Source of the DNA: a virus
Virus record (IMG/VR): IMGVR_UViG_3300030419_007560
Span: 1 to 40,302 of that record
Strand: one strand, 5' to 3'
Length of the DNA stretch: 40,302 bases
Shown: in pieces, positions 1 through 7,870 of the stretch
Position numbering within the stretch: position 1 is the stretch's first letter
How the letters are laid out: every line of letters begins with the position of its first letter
Notes under the pieces: generated by a model
Databases searched by the model: none
What the model saw: only the letters and a program-made list of their open reading frames with translations
Told to the model about the DNA's origin: nothing
Translations under genes and position numbers: made by a program

Positions 1-362
1 CAGAATGGCATAGAAAGAATCGTGGTGAAATATATAAACACAATCCACAATTACAATACATGAAAGTACCCGATAGAGGTTTATGGTTATTACAACACTT
101 TGGTGTTAAGGTAACGGATAAGGAATATATTGGAATTAAATTAACAGATGGTTTATATGATGAAGCAAATAAATCATATCTGATGGGATACAATCCTGAT
201 TTTAATCTTCGTTCCAATATGGCTTATATTCTACATCAAGCTGATATGATGGCAACTCATATAGAGTTTGATATGTGGAATAAAAATGATGAAGAACAAG
301 AAACTAAACAAGACGAAAAACTTAAAGAAATCAAGAATGAGTTCAATAAGTTGTTTGCATAG
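1..362 (+). CDS. HD-domain-like phage hydrolase, C-terminal part (5' truncated)
   Basis: The reading frame is open from base 3, so the first ATG at 60 is probably internal and the gene starts left of the window. The visible 120 residues include E-W-H-R-K-N-R-G-E before that ATG, then a PDRGLWLLQHFG stretch, a K-L-T-D-G-L-Y-D-E-A-N-K stretch, and HQADMMATHIEFDMW near the end. I recognise this pattern, especially LHxADxMAxRIE, from the C-terminal part of HD-superfamily phosphohydrolase-like proteins found in many marine T4-like phages, often near gp55. The catalytic HD pair itself would lie upstream, so activity cannot be judged. A charged tail of Glu and Lys ends the protein. A small membrane protein follows 9 bases later. 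The family call rests on memory of related phage proteins, not on a search. Confidence 0.6.
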   Translation, partial: EWHRKNRGEIYKHNPQLQYMKVPDRGLWLLQHFGVKVTDKEYIGIKLTDGLYDEANKSYLMGYNPDFNLRSNMAYILHQADMMATHIEFDMWNKNDEEQETKQDEKLKEIKNEFNKLFA

Positions 363-371
363 GAAATAGTT

Positions 372-653
372 ATGATATTAGAAATTATATTAATTATCTT
401 ATTATTATTTATATCTTATATGTTAATATTATCAATGAGAAGAATAAATCAATATGAAGATTTTATATTACAAATTCAACAAATAGTAACATTTGCTACT
501 GATAAAATGAAACAGGTTGATGCATCTGGACATTATGAATCAGATGATGAAACTGGATTCTTTTTTGAAGAATTAAAAAACATTCAATTAGCATTAGATG
601 GAATATTTGAAACAGAGGAGAGTGAAAATGCCAAAGGCAAAAAAGAAGCGTAA
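372..653 (+). CDS. Small single-pass membrane protein, conserved phage hypothetical
   Basis: This is a 93-residue protein. Residues 1-21 are almost purely Ile/Leu and form one membrane helix. The rest is a charged helical domain with a D-A-S-G-H-Y-E-S-D-D-E-T-G motif (about residues 50-62) followed by F-F-F-E-E-L. Small proteins with one N-terminal helix and a D-x-x-G-x-x-E-x-D-D-E-x-G motif recur beside gp55 in T4-like marine phages, but I know of no assigned function. An AGGA sequence at 360-363 precedes the ATG. The 3' end overlaps the start of the sigma factor gene by 26 bases, which suggests translational coupling. Topology is probably N-out/C-in or a simple anchor; the sequence does not decide it. 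Confidence 0.7.
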   Translation: MILEIILIILLLFISYMLILSMRRINQYEDFILQIQQIVTFATDKMKQVDASGHYESDDETGFFFEELKNIQLALDGIFETEESENAKGKKEA

Positions 654-1335
654 AGTGTATTTTGGACAAGAGGTTCAGGATGCGATTGTTAGATATAATC
701 AAAGTACAGATGATGAGAAAAGAAATGTAATTTATAGAGATGAAATACATAAAGCTTTCGATAAATTAGCTGAGAATATAATTAATACATTTAAGTTTAG
801 TTATTTTGATTATGGTTTTAATGATGTAAAACATGAGGTTGTAGCTTTTCTTGTAATGAACATACACAAATACGACCACACGAAAGGTTCTAAAGCATTT
901 AGTTATTTTTCAATTGTGGCTAAAAATTATTTAATACTTCATAATAATAATAATTATAAGAAATTAAAAACTCATGATAATATTGATTCTGTTGGTAATA
1001 AATTAAAAATGTCATCATCTGAAAAAACATCATATATTAGTGATTTATTGGATGAAACTATTAAATATTTTGAGTATAAAATATCATCATTATTTAAAAA
1101 GAAAAAAGATATAGATATTGCTTATGCTATACTTGAATTATTAAAAAGGAGAGATGAGATAGAAAATTTTAATAAAAAATCATTATATATTTTAATAAGA
1201 GAAATGACAAATGTGAATACTTCACATATAACAAAAGTTATGAATGTATTTAGAAATCATTATCCTAAAATAATAAGTGAATTTGAATCAAAAGGTATTT
1301 TAAATATTGAAAAAAATGATATAAAGTTTTTTTAA
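628..1335 (+). CDS. gp55-like sigma factor for late transcription
   Basis: The preferred start is 628, giving 235 residues, because GAGGAG at 615-620 sits at good spacing. An in-frame ATG at 598 would add ten residues but has no comparable ribosome site. The protein starts with a basic stretch (KAKKKRK). Residues 88-104 contain the G-S-K-A-F-S-Y-F-S-I-V-A-K-N-Y-L-I segment, the hallmark of sigma region 2 in T4 gp55 and its cyanophage relatives. In T4, gp55 binds host core RNA polymerase and, with the sliding clamp and gp33, recognises late promoters of TATAAATA type. The protein is somewhat longer than T4 gp55 (185 residues). Its C-terminus ends in D-I-K-F-F, which could be a clamp-contact tail; that is inference. 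A strong terminator follows, and the structural cassette it would switch on lies directly downstream. Confidence 0.8.
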   Translation: MPKAKKKRKVYFGQEVQDAIVRYNQSTDDEKRNVIYRDEIHKAFDKLAENIINTFKFSYFDYGFNDVKHEVVAFLVMNIHKYDHTKGSKAFSYFSIVAKNYLILHNNNNYKKLKTHDNIDSVGNKLKMSSSEKTSYISDLLDETIKYFEYKISSLFKKKKDIDIAYAILELLKRRDEIENFNKKSLYILIREMTNVNTSHITKVMNVFRNHYPKIISEFESKGILNIEKNDIKFF

Positions 1336-1354
1336 AAAATACTTAAAATAAGTT

Positions 1355-1383
1355 AAAAGCCCACCTACTTGGTGGGTTTTTTA
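1355..1383 (+). terminator. Intrinsic terminator after the sigma factor gene
   Basis: A six-pair GC-rich stem CCCACC (1360-1365) and GGTGGG (1371-1376) has a 5-base loop TACTT and is followed by a T run (1377-1382). Upstream AAAAG can extend the stem into the T run. It lies 20 bases past the gp55-like stop and separates the regulatory genes from the baseplate cassette. The following 67 bases before 1451 are AT-rich and would have to hold any promoter for the cassette. The only candidates there are a weak TTGATA (1407-1412) with TATTTA (1431-1436), and TATTTATA at 1411, which matches the T4 late box only on the other strand. Confidence 0.88.
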
Positions 1384-1450
1384 TTTTCTTTTATATTTTT
1401 GTAAACTTGATATTTATATATGAATTGGTGTATTTAATTGGAGTATTATA

Positions 1451-1852
1451 ATGGCTGATAATAATATAGAAATATTTGATGGAAAGACATTTCAAGATTT
1501 AACAAAAGATATTTATGAAAATGCTAAAAATAAAAAATTACAGATAGATTTATTAGTTCAAGAGGTTCATGGTATGATTACCACTATAGATGATGCTGTT
1601 ATGGTTGCTCCAATTATAAAAGAATATATGGATGTAAGTGTAAAAAATGATGAACATCTTGTTAAATTAGCTGGTGTATTACAAAGAATAATATCCAAAT
1701 CACAGGGTGAATCAGAAGAAAGTAGTTTATTATCGGATGATGAAAAAGCAGATTTAATGTCTACACTTCAAGAAACTGTAGATAATCTACAAAGCGAAAG
1801 TGATAAATTAGACAATGTTAAGAAAAAAACAAAAGGATTTATGGAGAGTTAA
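1451..1852 (+). CDS. Conserved helical phage protein, function unknown
   Basis: This 133-residue acidic protein is the first gene of the structural cassette. GGAG at 1440-1443 lies 7 bases before the ATG. The N-terminus reads I-E-I-F-D-G-K-T-F-Q-D-L-T-K-D-I-Y-E-N, and the body looks all-helical with heptad-like spacing (I-T-T-I-D-D-A-V, then P-I-I-K-E-Y-M-D-V). The last 50 residues are Glu/Asp/Lys-rich and could form a coiled coil. I have an impression of similar small proteins upstream of baseplate genes in marine myoviruses, but no function that I know. The stop codon directly abuts the next ATG (TAA ATG), so it is cotranslated with the spike-like protein. A chaperone or minor baseplate role would fit, but this is a guess. 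Confidence 0.72.
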   Translation: MADNNIEIFDGKTFQDLTKDIYENAKNKKLQIDLLVQEVHGMITTIDDAVMVAPIIKEYMDVSVKNDEHLVKLAGVLQRIISKSQGESEESSLLSDDEKADLMSTLQETVDNLQSESDKLDNVKKKTKGFMES

Positions 1853-3190
1853 ATGGGTACAACAATAACCATAGATTCATCTCAATCGGAAAAAAATAAA
1901 GGTGGGACTTCAGGTGGTTCTAAACCTCAATCTATTTATTTACAATTAATTCCAGCACAGGTAGAACATGTTATTTTAAGTAGCGATGATCTTGGATATT
2001 ATGAACCGTCTGATATAAATGTTATATTTGCAAAAAAGCATGCTGGTGAAGAAATAGATTATTCACAAACATCTAAAAATAAATATTATCCCATGTTTCG
2101 TGGTATGGTTGACACTCCAAATAAAGAAGACCAGGTTTTAATTTATGATGGTGAAGCTGGACAAGATTATTATTTAGGACCTTTGAATAGCCTTAATAAT
2201 CCCAATTTTAATATAGACCCTTTAAGAAAAACACAAACACAAATTAATAGAAATACTAAAGCAAATAATTCATCAGAGGGTACTGTAAAAAGTAAACTTG
2301 GAATGTCGGAGAATTATAAACCAGTTCCTATAAAAAGATTATCAGTAAGAAGAAATAAAAAATTAGATGATCCTAAAAATATAAGAATTGGTGAAGATGG
2401 TAGTATAGCTAAAGAAGAAACTTTTGGTGATATGATATTTGAAGGTAGGTATAATAATAGTATTAGATTAGGATATCGATACACAGACCCTTTGATATTT
2501 ATATCAAATGGTAGAAGAGTAAATCAAGACCAAGAAACATTTGTAGATAATTCACTAATAGCTATGACGACAAGAGGCGCTTTAAGTGATCATTTATTTC
2601 CAACAAATCCTAATACTCCTTTTCCAAATTTTATTTTAGGTTCTGAAACCATTGAATTAGAAAATCCAAGATTGGTTGGTGGTGGTAATCCAGATTTGGA
2701 TGGTGGTGTTGATGGTAAATTTAATTATAATTATGGAAATGATGATGAGGGTAATCCTATAAAAGCTGGACAATTATTTATGAATAGTGATAGATTAGTA
2801 TTTAATGCTAGAAAAGATACAATAACTTTATCGGCATTTCACAATCTTGATATGGGTACTGGAAATAATTTAACTATTAATACTAAAAACTACACAAGTA
2901 TTGAATCTTCTAATATTTATTTAGGGAAACAAGCTCAAGAAAGAAAAGAACCATTGGTTCTTGGGGAACAATTGAGATTAATATTAGAAGAAATGGTGGG
3001 AATATTAGAAATATTTAAAGTAACAGGAACAGCTGCTGGTATATCTGGTACACCTGCTCCTGATGTGGTGGCTAAGTTAACCACATTAAAGAATAAATTG
3101 TCATCACCAACTTTTTTTAGTCAATATCATTTTATAGAGGATAATGGACAAAAAGTAGAATCCGTTAGACAAACAGAAGAAACCACTTAG
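1853..3190 (+). CDS. gp5-like baseplate hub/spike protein with OB-fold-type domain
   Basis: This is a 445-residue protein. About residues 25-125 contain a pattern typical of the OB-fold domain of phage hub proteins: a start that reads as beta strands (I-Y-L-Q-L-I-P-A-Q-V-E-H-V-I-L), a Y-Y-P-M-F-R-G-M-V-D-T-P segment, and D-Q-V-L-I-Y-D ending in Y-Y-L-G-P-L-N-S. Residues about 190-225 hold F-E-G-R-Y-N-N-S-I-R-L-G-Y. The 315-375 region (S-D-R-L-V-F-N-A-R-K-D, then S-S-N-I-Y-L-G-K with E-P-L-V-L-G-E) looks like the gp5/VgrG-type spike strand segment. No lysozyme domain like that in T4 gp5 was seen. It probably forms the central hub or spike beneath the tail tube. Its position before gp25 and gp6 supports a baseplate role. 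It is shorter than T4 gp5 (575 residues), as expected without the lysozyme insert. Confidence 0.6.
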   Translation: MGTTITIDSSQSEKNKGGTSGGSKPQSIYLQLIPAQVEHVILSSDDLGYYEPSDINVIFAKKHAGEEIDYSQTSKNKYYPMFRGMVDTPNKEDQVLIYDGEAGQDYYLGPLNSLNNPNFNIDPLRKTQTQINRNTKANNSSEGTVKSKLGMSENYKPVPIKRLSVRRNKKLDDPKNIRIGEDGSIAKEETFGDMIFEGRYNNSIRLGYRYTDPLIFISNGRRVNQDQETFVDNSLIAMTTRGALSDHLFPTNPNTPFPNFILGSETIELENPRLVGGGNPDLDGGVDGKFNYNYGNDDEGNPIKAGQLFMNSDRLVFNARKDTITLSAFHNLDMGTGNNLTINTKNYTSIESSNIYLGKQAQERKEPLVLGEQLRLILEEMVGILEIFKVTGTAAGISGTPAPDVVAKLTTLKNKLSSPTFFSQYHFIEDNGQKVESVRQTEETT

Positions 3191-3195
3191 GAGGT
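3189..3195 (+). promoter_or_regulatory. Near-perfect Shine-Dalgarno sequence AGGAGGT
   Basis: AGGAGGT overlaps the TAG stop of the spike-like gene and lies 3 bases before ATG 3199. It is the strongest ribosome site in the window. It shows that the host uses canonical anti-SD pairing and fixes the start of the next gene. Confidence 0.75.
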
Positions 3196-3198
3196 CAT

Positions 3199-3630
3199 AT
3201 GAAAAAGAAAACAAACATAAGAACAGCGATTAGAAAAATAGTTAGAGAAGAGGTTGCTATGGCGATTCAAGAAGTTATAACTGAATTGAAACAACCATCA
3301 CTATCATCACAACAAGTTTCTCAACCAAAACAAAAAAAGAAAATTGTTGAAAAGAATAGCTATACAAATAATTCAGTGTTGAATGATGTTCTTAATGAAA
3401 CAGCTCAAGATGATTCTTGGAAAACAATGGGTGGGGGAACTTACGATTCAAGTAAAATGAATGAAGTTATGTCATCACAATATGGTGATATGATGAACAG
3501 TAATAGTGAACCAAATGTAGTTGTTAATGGGGTATCAGGAGATGAACCTGGTATGGATTTCTTAAAAAAAGATTATAGAGAAGTACTTAAAAAAAGTGAA
3601 GAAAAATCTAAACAAAAACGAGGTATGTAA
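3199..3630 (+). CDS. Hypothetical structural-cassette protein with helical N-terminus
   Basis: This 143-residue protein opens with a basic amphipathic helix (I-R-T-A-I-R-K-I-V-R-E-E-V-A-M-A-I-Q-E-V), followed by a Gln/Ser/Lys-rich linker and a polar, low-complexity C-terminal half with many Asn, Ser, Met and Gly. The C-terminus is again charged (K-K-S-E-E-K-S-K-Q-K-R). I do not recognise the family. A short helix plus a disordered tail suits an adaptor or a scaffolding-type accessory of the baseplate. It is bracketed by structural genes. It is fixed upstream by the AGGAGGT site and overlaps the next gene by one base (TAATG at 3628), so it is likely translated with them. Confidence 0.65.
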   Translation: MKKKTNIRTAIRKIVREEVAMAIQEVITELKQPSLSSQQVSQPKQKKKIVEKNSYTNNSVLNDVLNETAQDDSWKTMGGGTYDSSKMNEVMSSQYGDMMNSNSEPNVVVNGVSGDEPGMDFLKKDYREVLKKSEEKSKQKRGM

Positions 3631-4070
3631 TGGGTTTAATAACCGATATAGAAAAAGTATTTGAAGATAATATGTCTGATGCTGATGGGGATAAAATTGA
3701 ATTAACTCCATTTCAAAAAAAGAAAATTAGACAATTATCAACGGGTTTAGCTGATGCTTTTATAGACTTTATTCAAAATCAAACTTTTCAAATAACTGAA
3801 ATGGAAGCCACTGTTGATATTGAAGAAATAAGAACTGCGACTCCATTGAGTGGTGTCCCATCCGTAGTTGGTTCTCCAGCTATAATAGGTGGAACTCCTG
3901 GAACACCAGACCCTTTTTATTTATCCAAAAGAGGTGGTGCTGGTGGATTTATGGTATCAAGTGGTAAAGCATATATAGGACCTAAATCTGCCAATAATGT
4001 TTATAAACATAATACTGATAATGAACAATTAACTAAAGTTAAATTAAAAAATGTAAAGGGTAGAAAATAA
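3630..4070 (+). CDS. Baseplate-cassette protein of unknown function
   Basis: This is a 146-residue protein. Residues 1-70 are predicted helical (I-E-K-V-F-E-D-N-M, then P-F-Q-K-K-K-I-R-Q-L-S). They are followed by a Gly/Pro/Ser-rich segment (about 75-115) and a basic C-terminus (K-V-K-L-K-N-V-K-G-R-K). I have an impression of similar small proteins with an N-terminal L-T-P-F-Q motif just upstream of gp25 in other marine phages, but no function. The ATG overlaps the preceding stop by one base, and the gp25-like gene follows after 2 bases. The glycine-rich stretch could be a flexible arm or a small tip domain; the classic PAAR signature is not evident. Confidence 0.65.
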   Translation: MGLITDIEKVFEDNMSDADGDKIELTPFQKKKIRQLSTGLADAFIDFIQNQTFQITEMEATVDIEEIRTATPLSGVPSVVGSPAIIGGTPGTPDPFYLSKRGGAGGFMVSSGKAYIGPKSANNVYKHNTDNEQLTKVKLKNVKGRK

Positions 4071-4072
4071 AA

Positions 4073-4516
4073 ATGGCTATAATAGATACAACTAAAAAAC
4101 CTTACATACAAGATAGAGATGAAGATATTTTTGTTGGAATAGATTATCCATTTCATAAATCTTTTGGTGTTGATGGTTGGTTTAAATCTACTGAAACTAC
4201 GATAGAAGCTGTAAAAAATAATATAAAAATGTTATTAATGACAAATAAGGGTGAAAGGTTTATGCAACCAAATCTTGGATTAAATTTAAGACAATATATG
4301 TTTGAACAATTCACAGATGAATTGAGAATTACAATTGAGAATGAAATAGTGGATACATTTAAATTCTGGTTACCCTTTGTTCAATTACGAGACTTGGTTA
4401 TTGAGATGGAAGAAACGGATGCTATAGGAAAAAATAAATTAAAAATATCTGTTTTGTTTAATATAGTAAAAGATCCAAACACACTTGAATCTGTTGATGT
4501 AACCATAGGAGAATAA
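4073..4516 (+). CDS. 25: gp25-like baseplate wedge protein
   Basis: This 147-residue protein matches the gp25/GPW family (T4 gp25 is 132 residues). The diagnostic stretch runs from residue 40: T-T-I-E-A-V-K-N-N-I-K-M-L-L-M-T-N-K-G-E-R, then P-N-L-G-L-N-L-R-Q-Y-M-F-E. The TxxGxRxxxPxxGxxL core is the family signature. In T4, gp25 joins the gp6 dimer and gp53 to form the wedge core that links the baseplate to the sheath. The protein family was once called a lysozyme, but its role here is structural. The gene sits immediately before gp6, as in many myoviruses. The ATG at 4073 follows the preceding TAA by two bases, so translational coupling is likely. Confidence 0.88.
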   Translation: MAIIDTTKKPYIQDRDEDIFVGIDYPFHKSFGVDGWFKSTETTIEAVKNNIKMLLMTNKGERFMQPNLGLNLRQYMFEQFTDELRITIENEIVDTFKFWLPFVQLRDLVIEMEETDAIGKNKLKISVLFNIVKDPNTLESVDVTIGE

Positions 4517-4520
4517 ATAA

Positions 4521-6719
4521 ATGCCTTATAGTGATAAAGATTATAAAGTTAGTAATGTTAATTATTTAAATAAAGATTTTTCAGCATTTAAAAATACTTT
4601 AATTGAATATGCTAAAACATATTTTCCAAATACATATAGAGATTTTAATGAAACATCACCTGGTATGATGTTAATAGAAATGTCAGCTTATGTTGGTGAT
4701 GTATTATCATTTTATATTGATCAACAATACAAAGAAATGATGTTACCATTAGCTGAAGAAAGAAGAAATATAATTAACATGGCTAATATGTTGGGGTATA
4801 AAGTACCACCAATAAATCCAGCTCATGTTGATTTAACATTCACACAAACTGTTGCGGCTGATTATACTGATATAAATAATGTTATTCCACTTTTTTCTGA
4901 AACTTTTGCTATTAATAAGGGAGCTAAAATATCATCCACATCCGATTCCTCGATAATTTTTGAAACATTGGATGTTGTAGATTTTACAGTAAGTGGTGCT
5001 TTTGATTCACCACCTGAACAAAATACTTTTGATTCTAATGGGATAGTTGAAACCTTTAAATTAACCAGAAAAGTAAAAGCTGTATCTGGGGAAACAAAAA
5101 CAAAAACATTTACAATTGGAGCTCCACAAAAATTTTTAAAATTAACTTTACCTGAAACTAATGTAGTGGATATTATAAGTGTTGATGACAGTAATGGAAA
5201 TAAATGGTATAAAACTCAATTTTTAGCACAAGATCAAATACCTATTGAAACTCACTATGACAGTACTGATGATGATAGAACAGATGCTTATTCTTTTTTT
5301 AATGATGATAGTGTAGTATCACAAGTTCCTATTCCATATTCTTTACAATATTTGAAGTCATCGAAAAGATTTATAACTGAGGTTAATAGTGATAATACAA
5401 CTTCATTGGTATTTGGTAATGGTGTATTGAGAAGTGGTCAGATACAGGAATCTACTTTTGTACAATTAGACCAAGTTGGTATAGTTATACCTGGTGAAGA
5501 AAGTAAAATAGATACTTTTTTAGATCCTTTAGATTTTAGTAATAATACAAATACTCTTGGAGAATCACCAGCTCATACTACTTTAACTGTTCAATATAGA
5601 GTTGGTGGTGGTATATCATCTAATGTTGTGAGTGGTGATTTAACAACAATTAATTCATCAACAGATATAGTTGGTTCATCAACCAATAAAAATTTAACAG
5701 TTACAAATGAACAACCTGCTAGGGGTGGTTCAGCTGGATTATCCATTGAAGAAATTAGAAGAGGTGCTAAAGCATTTTTTGCAACACAAAACAGATGTGT
5801 AACACAAGAGGATTATGAGGCTAGAGTTCTTTCAATGCCTGCAAAGTTTGGAAACATAGCTAAAGTATTTGTTGATAGAAGTTCAGAATACAATACTCCT
5901 AATGTGAATCCGGAAATAAATAATAAACTTAAAAAAATCACTCAATCAGTTATAACCAATTATATTTTAACTGGAGATCTTACTAATATTGACTTAACTC
6001 AAAGTGAATATGGTTTAACTGAAGATGATTTAGATTTGGATGTAGATACATCTATAGATGCTCTTGATCAAGTTGCGGGTATAGAATTTTTTACCACAGT
6101 TATTAATCCATTAGGAGATTTTGGAACAATAAATATTCATATTCTTTCATATGATAATAATAAAAATCTTGTAACATTACCATCTAATGGTAATACCATT
6201 CATCCAATAAAAACAAATTTAAAAAGATATTTATCTCAATATAGAATGATAACTGATGAAATACAAATAAAAGATGGTAAAGTTATAAACTTTGGTGTTG
6301 TGTTTGATGTGGTTTCCCATAAGTCATCAAATAAGTCAGATGTTAAATTAAGGTGTATAAATACTATAATTAATTATTTTAATGTAGATAGAATGCAATT
6401 TCATCAACCTTTATATACAGCTGATTTGGAATATGAATTGATGGGATTAGATGGTGTTCGGTCTGTTAATTTTGTTAAATTAACACAAGGAAATGGTATT
6501 AATGATTATAGTGATGTATTTACAAGTCCATTATGGTCTTATAACAATTCTAATACTGGGGGAGGCCAAAATGGTGGTGGATATGGATGGGAATATGATT
6601 TTACACAATTTTATGGTGATACTGCCATATCAAGTGATGGTATTATTTTACCATCTGTAACACCTTCTGTTTTTGAATTAAAAAATCCAAAAGATAATGT
6701 GAAAGGAGTGGTTAGATAA
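4521..6719 (+). CDS. 6: gp6-like baseplate wedge protein (baseplate J-like)
   Basis: This is a 732-residue protein, compared with 660 in T4 gp6. The N-terminal 90 residues carry the typical gp6 segment: F-S-A-F-K-N-T-L-I-E-Y-A-K-T-Y-F-P, then N-E-T-S-P-G-M-M-L-I-E-M, then E-E-R-R-N-I-I-N-M-A-N-M-L-G-Y-K. Around residues 400-450 lies the baseplate-J-like core (S-I-E-E-I-R-R-G-A-K-A-F-F, then V-T-Q-E-D-Y-E-A-R-V). In contractile tails gp6 forms the wedge dimer ring that drives the baseplate switch. An AGGAG sequence at the end of gp25 precedes the ATG. The 3' end (TAA 6717-6719) shares its last base with the ATG of the next gene. A Gly/Asn-rich loop near residues 675-700 is unusual and may be surface exposed. 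Confidence 0.9.
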   Translation: MPYSDKDYKVSNVNYLNKDFSAFKNTLIEYAKTYFPNTYRDFNETSPGMMLIEMSAYVGDVLSFYIDQQYKEMMLPLAEERRNIINMANMLGYKVPPINPAHVDLTFTQTVAADYTDINNVIPLFSETFAINKGAKISSTSDSSIIFETLDVVDFTVSGAFDSPPEQNTFDSNGIVETFKLTRKVKAVSGETKTKTFTIGAPQKFLKLTLPETNVVDIISVDDSNGNKWYKTQFLAQDQIPIETHYDSTDDDRTDAYSFFNDDSVVSQVPIPYSLQYLKSSKRFITEVNSDNTTSLVFGNGVLRSGQIQESTFVQLDQVGIVIPGEESKIDTFLDPLDFSNNTNTLGESPAHTTLTVQYRVGGGISSNVVSGDLTTINSSTDIVGSSTNKNLTVTNEQPARGGSAGLSIEEIRRGAKAFFATQNRCVTQEDYEARVLSMPAKFGNIAKVFVDRSSEYNTPNVNPEINNKLKKITQSVITNYILTGDLTNIDLTQSEYGLTEDDLDLDVDTSIDALDQVAGIEFFTTVINPLGDFGTINIHILSYDNNKNLVTLPSNGNTIHPIKTNLKRYLSQYRMITDEIQIKDGKVINFGVVFDVVSHKSSNKSDVKLRCINTIINYFNVDRMQFHQPLYTADLEYELMGLDGVRSVNFVKLTQGNGINDYSDVFTSPLWSYNNSNTGGGQNGGGYGWEYDFTQFYGDTAISSDGIILPSVTPSVFELKNPKDNVKGVVR

Positions 6720-7864
6720 TGCATTATTTTATTTATCCAACAAAAGACGCGTGGATATCAAGTGGTTCAAATGCTTCAACCACTGGGGTATCTGAAAGAG
6801 ATCAAAATTATGGACAAGATCCAGTTCTTGAATTAAAAAAGAATTTTTATAATAATTCATTTGATTATCAGACAAGAATGCTTGTTCAATTTGGTGGTAG
6901 TGATTTAAATTTTATTTCCAATTCAGTACAAAGTGGTGATATAACAAATCCTAAATATTTTTTAAGATTATATGAAACTGAAGGAACACAGGATTTATCA
7001 ACTGAGTATGGAATACAAGCTTTACCTATATCAGAATCTTGGAATGAAGGAACTGGTAAGTTTGGTGATAATCCAAAGGTAACTAATGGAGTTAGTTGGG
7101 AAAATAGAAGTAATTATCCAGGAGCTTCAGAAGTTACTTGGAGTAATGCTAATGGGACGAGGTACTATGGTGTGATGACAAGTTCATTTGGAAGTGCTTC
7201 ATCGCAAACATTTTCATATGAATCTCCAGATATTAATATTGAAATTACTAATGCTTTAACTCAAATATTTGATGGTAGGAATGAATTAACTAATAATGGA
7301 TTTTTATTGAGAATAAGTGGAAGTGAGGAAACTGATAATCAAAAATTTGTACAATTAAAATTCTTCTCAAGAAATACTCATACAATATATCCACCAAAGC
7401 TTGAAGTAAGATGGGATGATCATTTACCAGCAACTGGTTCTAATACAGGTTCTTTATCTCCAATTAACGTAACGGGAACTGATGACAATTATCTTTATGT
7501 TAAACAATTAAGAGATAGTTATAAAGAAACAGAAAAAGTTAAATTTAGAGTAGGTGCTAGAAAAAGATATATTCAAAAAGATTTTTCAGGTTCAATTCAA
7601 ACCAATAGTCCATTATATGTTCCAGAAAAAAGTGGTAGTTATTCAATAGTAGATGTTGCAACAGGAGAAACAATTGTTCCATTTAAAGATAATCAAGATA
7701 ATATTTATACTTACTTAAGTTGTGATGTTAGTGGTAGTTATTTTAAACAATGGATGAATACATTTCAACCAAATAGAGTTTATAAAATACTTCTTAAATT
7801 AACAACGAATGATAATCAGGAATATATTTATGATGATGATTTTGAATTTAAAATAGTGAGGTAA
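6719..7864 (+). CDS. Virion structural protein with DNRLRE-like domain
   Basis: This is a 381-residue protein. The first 230 residues read like a DNRLRE-type beta sandwich: D-A-W-I-S-S-G-S near the N-terminus, N-Y-G-Q-D-P-V-L-E-L, R-M-L-V-Q-F, and a later P-K-L-E-V-R-W-D. Such domains occur in phage and bacterial extracellular proteins and often mediate carbohydrate or shell contacts. Residues about 255-381 form a second predominantly beta region ending in D-D-D-F-E-F-K-I-V-R. It follows gp6 with a 1-nt overlap, in the place where T4 has gp7/gp8, so a baseplate periphery or fibre-attachment role is likely, though I see no direct similarity to gp7 or gp8. AAAGGAG lies upstream inside the gp6 end. 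Confidence 0.62.
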   Translation: MHYFIYPTKDAWISSGSNASTTGVSERDQNYGQDPVLELKKNFYNNSFDYQTRMLVQFGGSDLNFISNSVQSGDITNPKYFLRLYETEGTQDLSTEYGIQALPISESWNEGTGKFGDNPKVTNGVSWENRSNYPGASEVTWSNANGTRYYGVMTSSFGSASSQTFSYESPDINIEITNALTQIFDGRNELTNNGFLLRISGSEETDNQKFVQLKFFSRNTHTIYPPKLEVRWDDHLPATGSNTGSLSPINVTGTDDNYLYVKQLRDSYKETEKVKFRVGARKRYIQKDFSGSIQTNSPLYVPEKSGSYSIVDVATGETIVPFKDNQDNIYTYLSCDVSGSYFKQWMNTFQPNRVYKILLKLTTNDNQEYIYDDDFEFKIVR

Positions 7865-7870
7865 TAGGTT

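Noticed and set aside
496-750. Minus-strand 84-residue ORF with a hydrophobic N-terminus
   Set aside because: It lies across the membrane protein and sigma gene junction, antisense to both, with no SD.
1407-1436. Sigma70-like promoter TTGATA with TATTTA before the baseplate cassette
   Set aside because: The -10 is poor and the start site would fall on the ribosome site of the next gene. It is mentioned with the terminator but not called.
4871-6363. TATAAATA boxes at 4871 and 6356 as T4-type late promoters
   Set aside because: Both lie inside gp6 with no gene start at suitable distance. The motif is frequent by chance in AT-rich DNA. A similar hit at 35966 lies just inside the fourth giant gene, and one at 11173 is in coding sequence.
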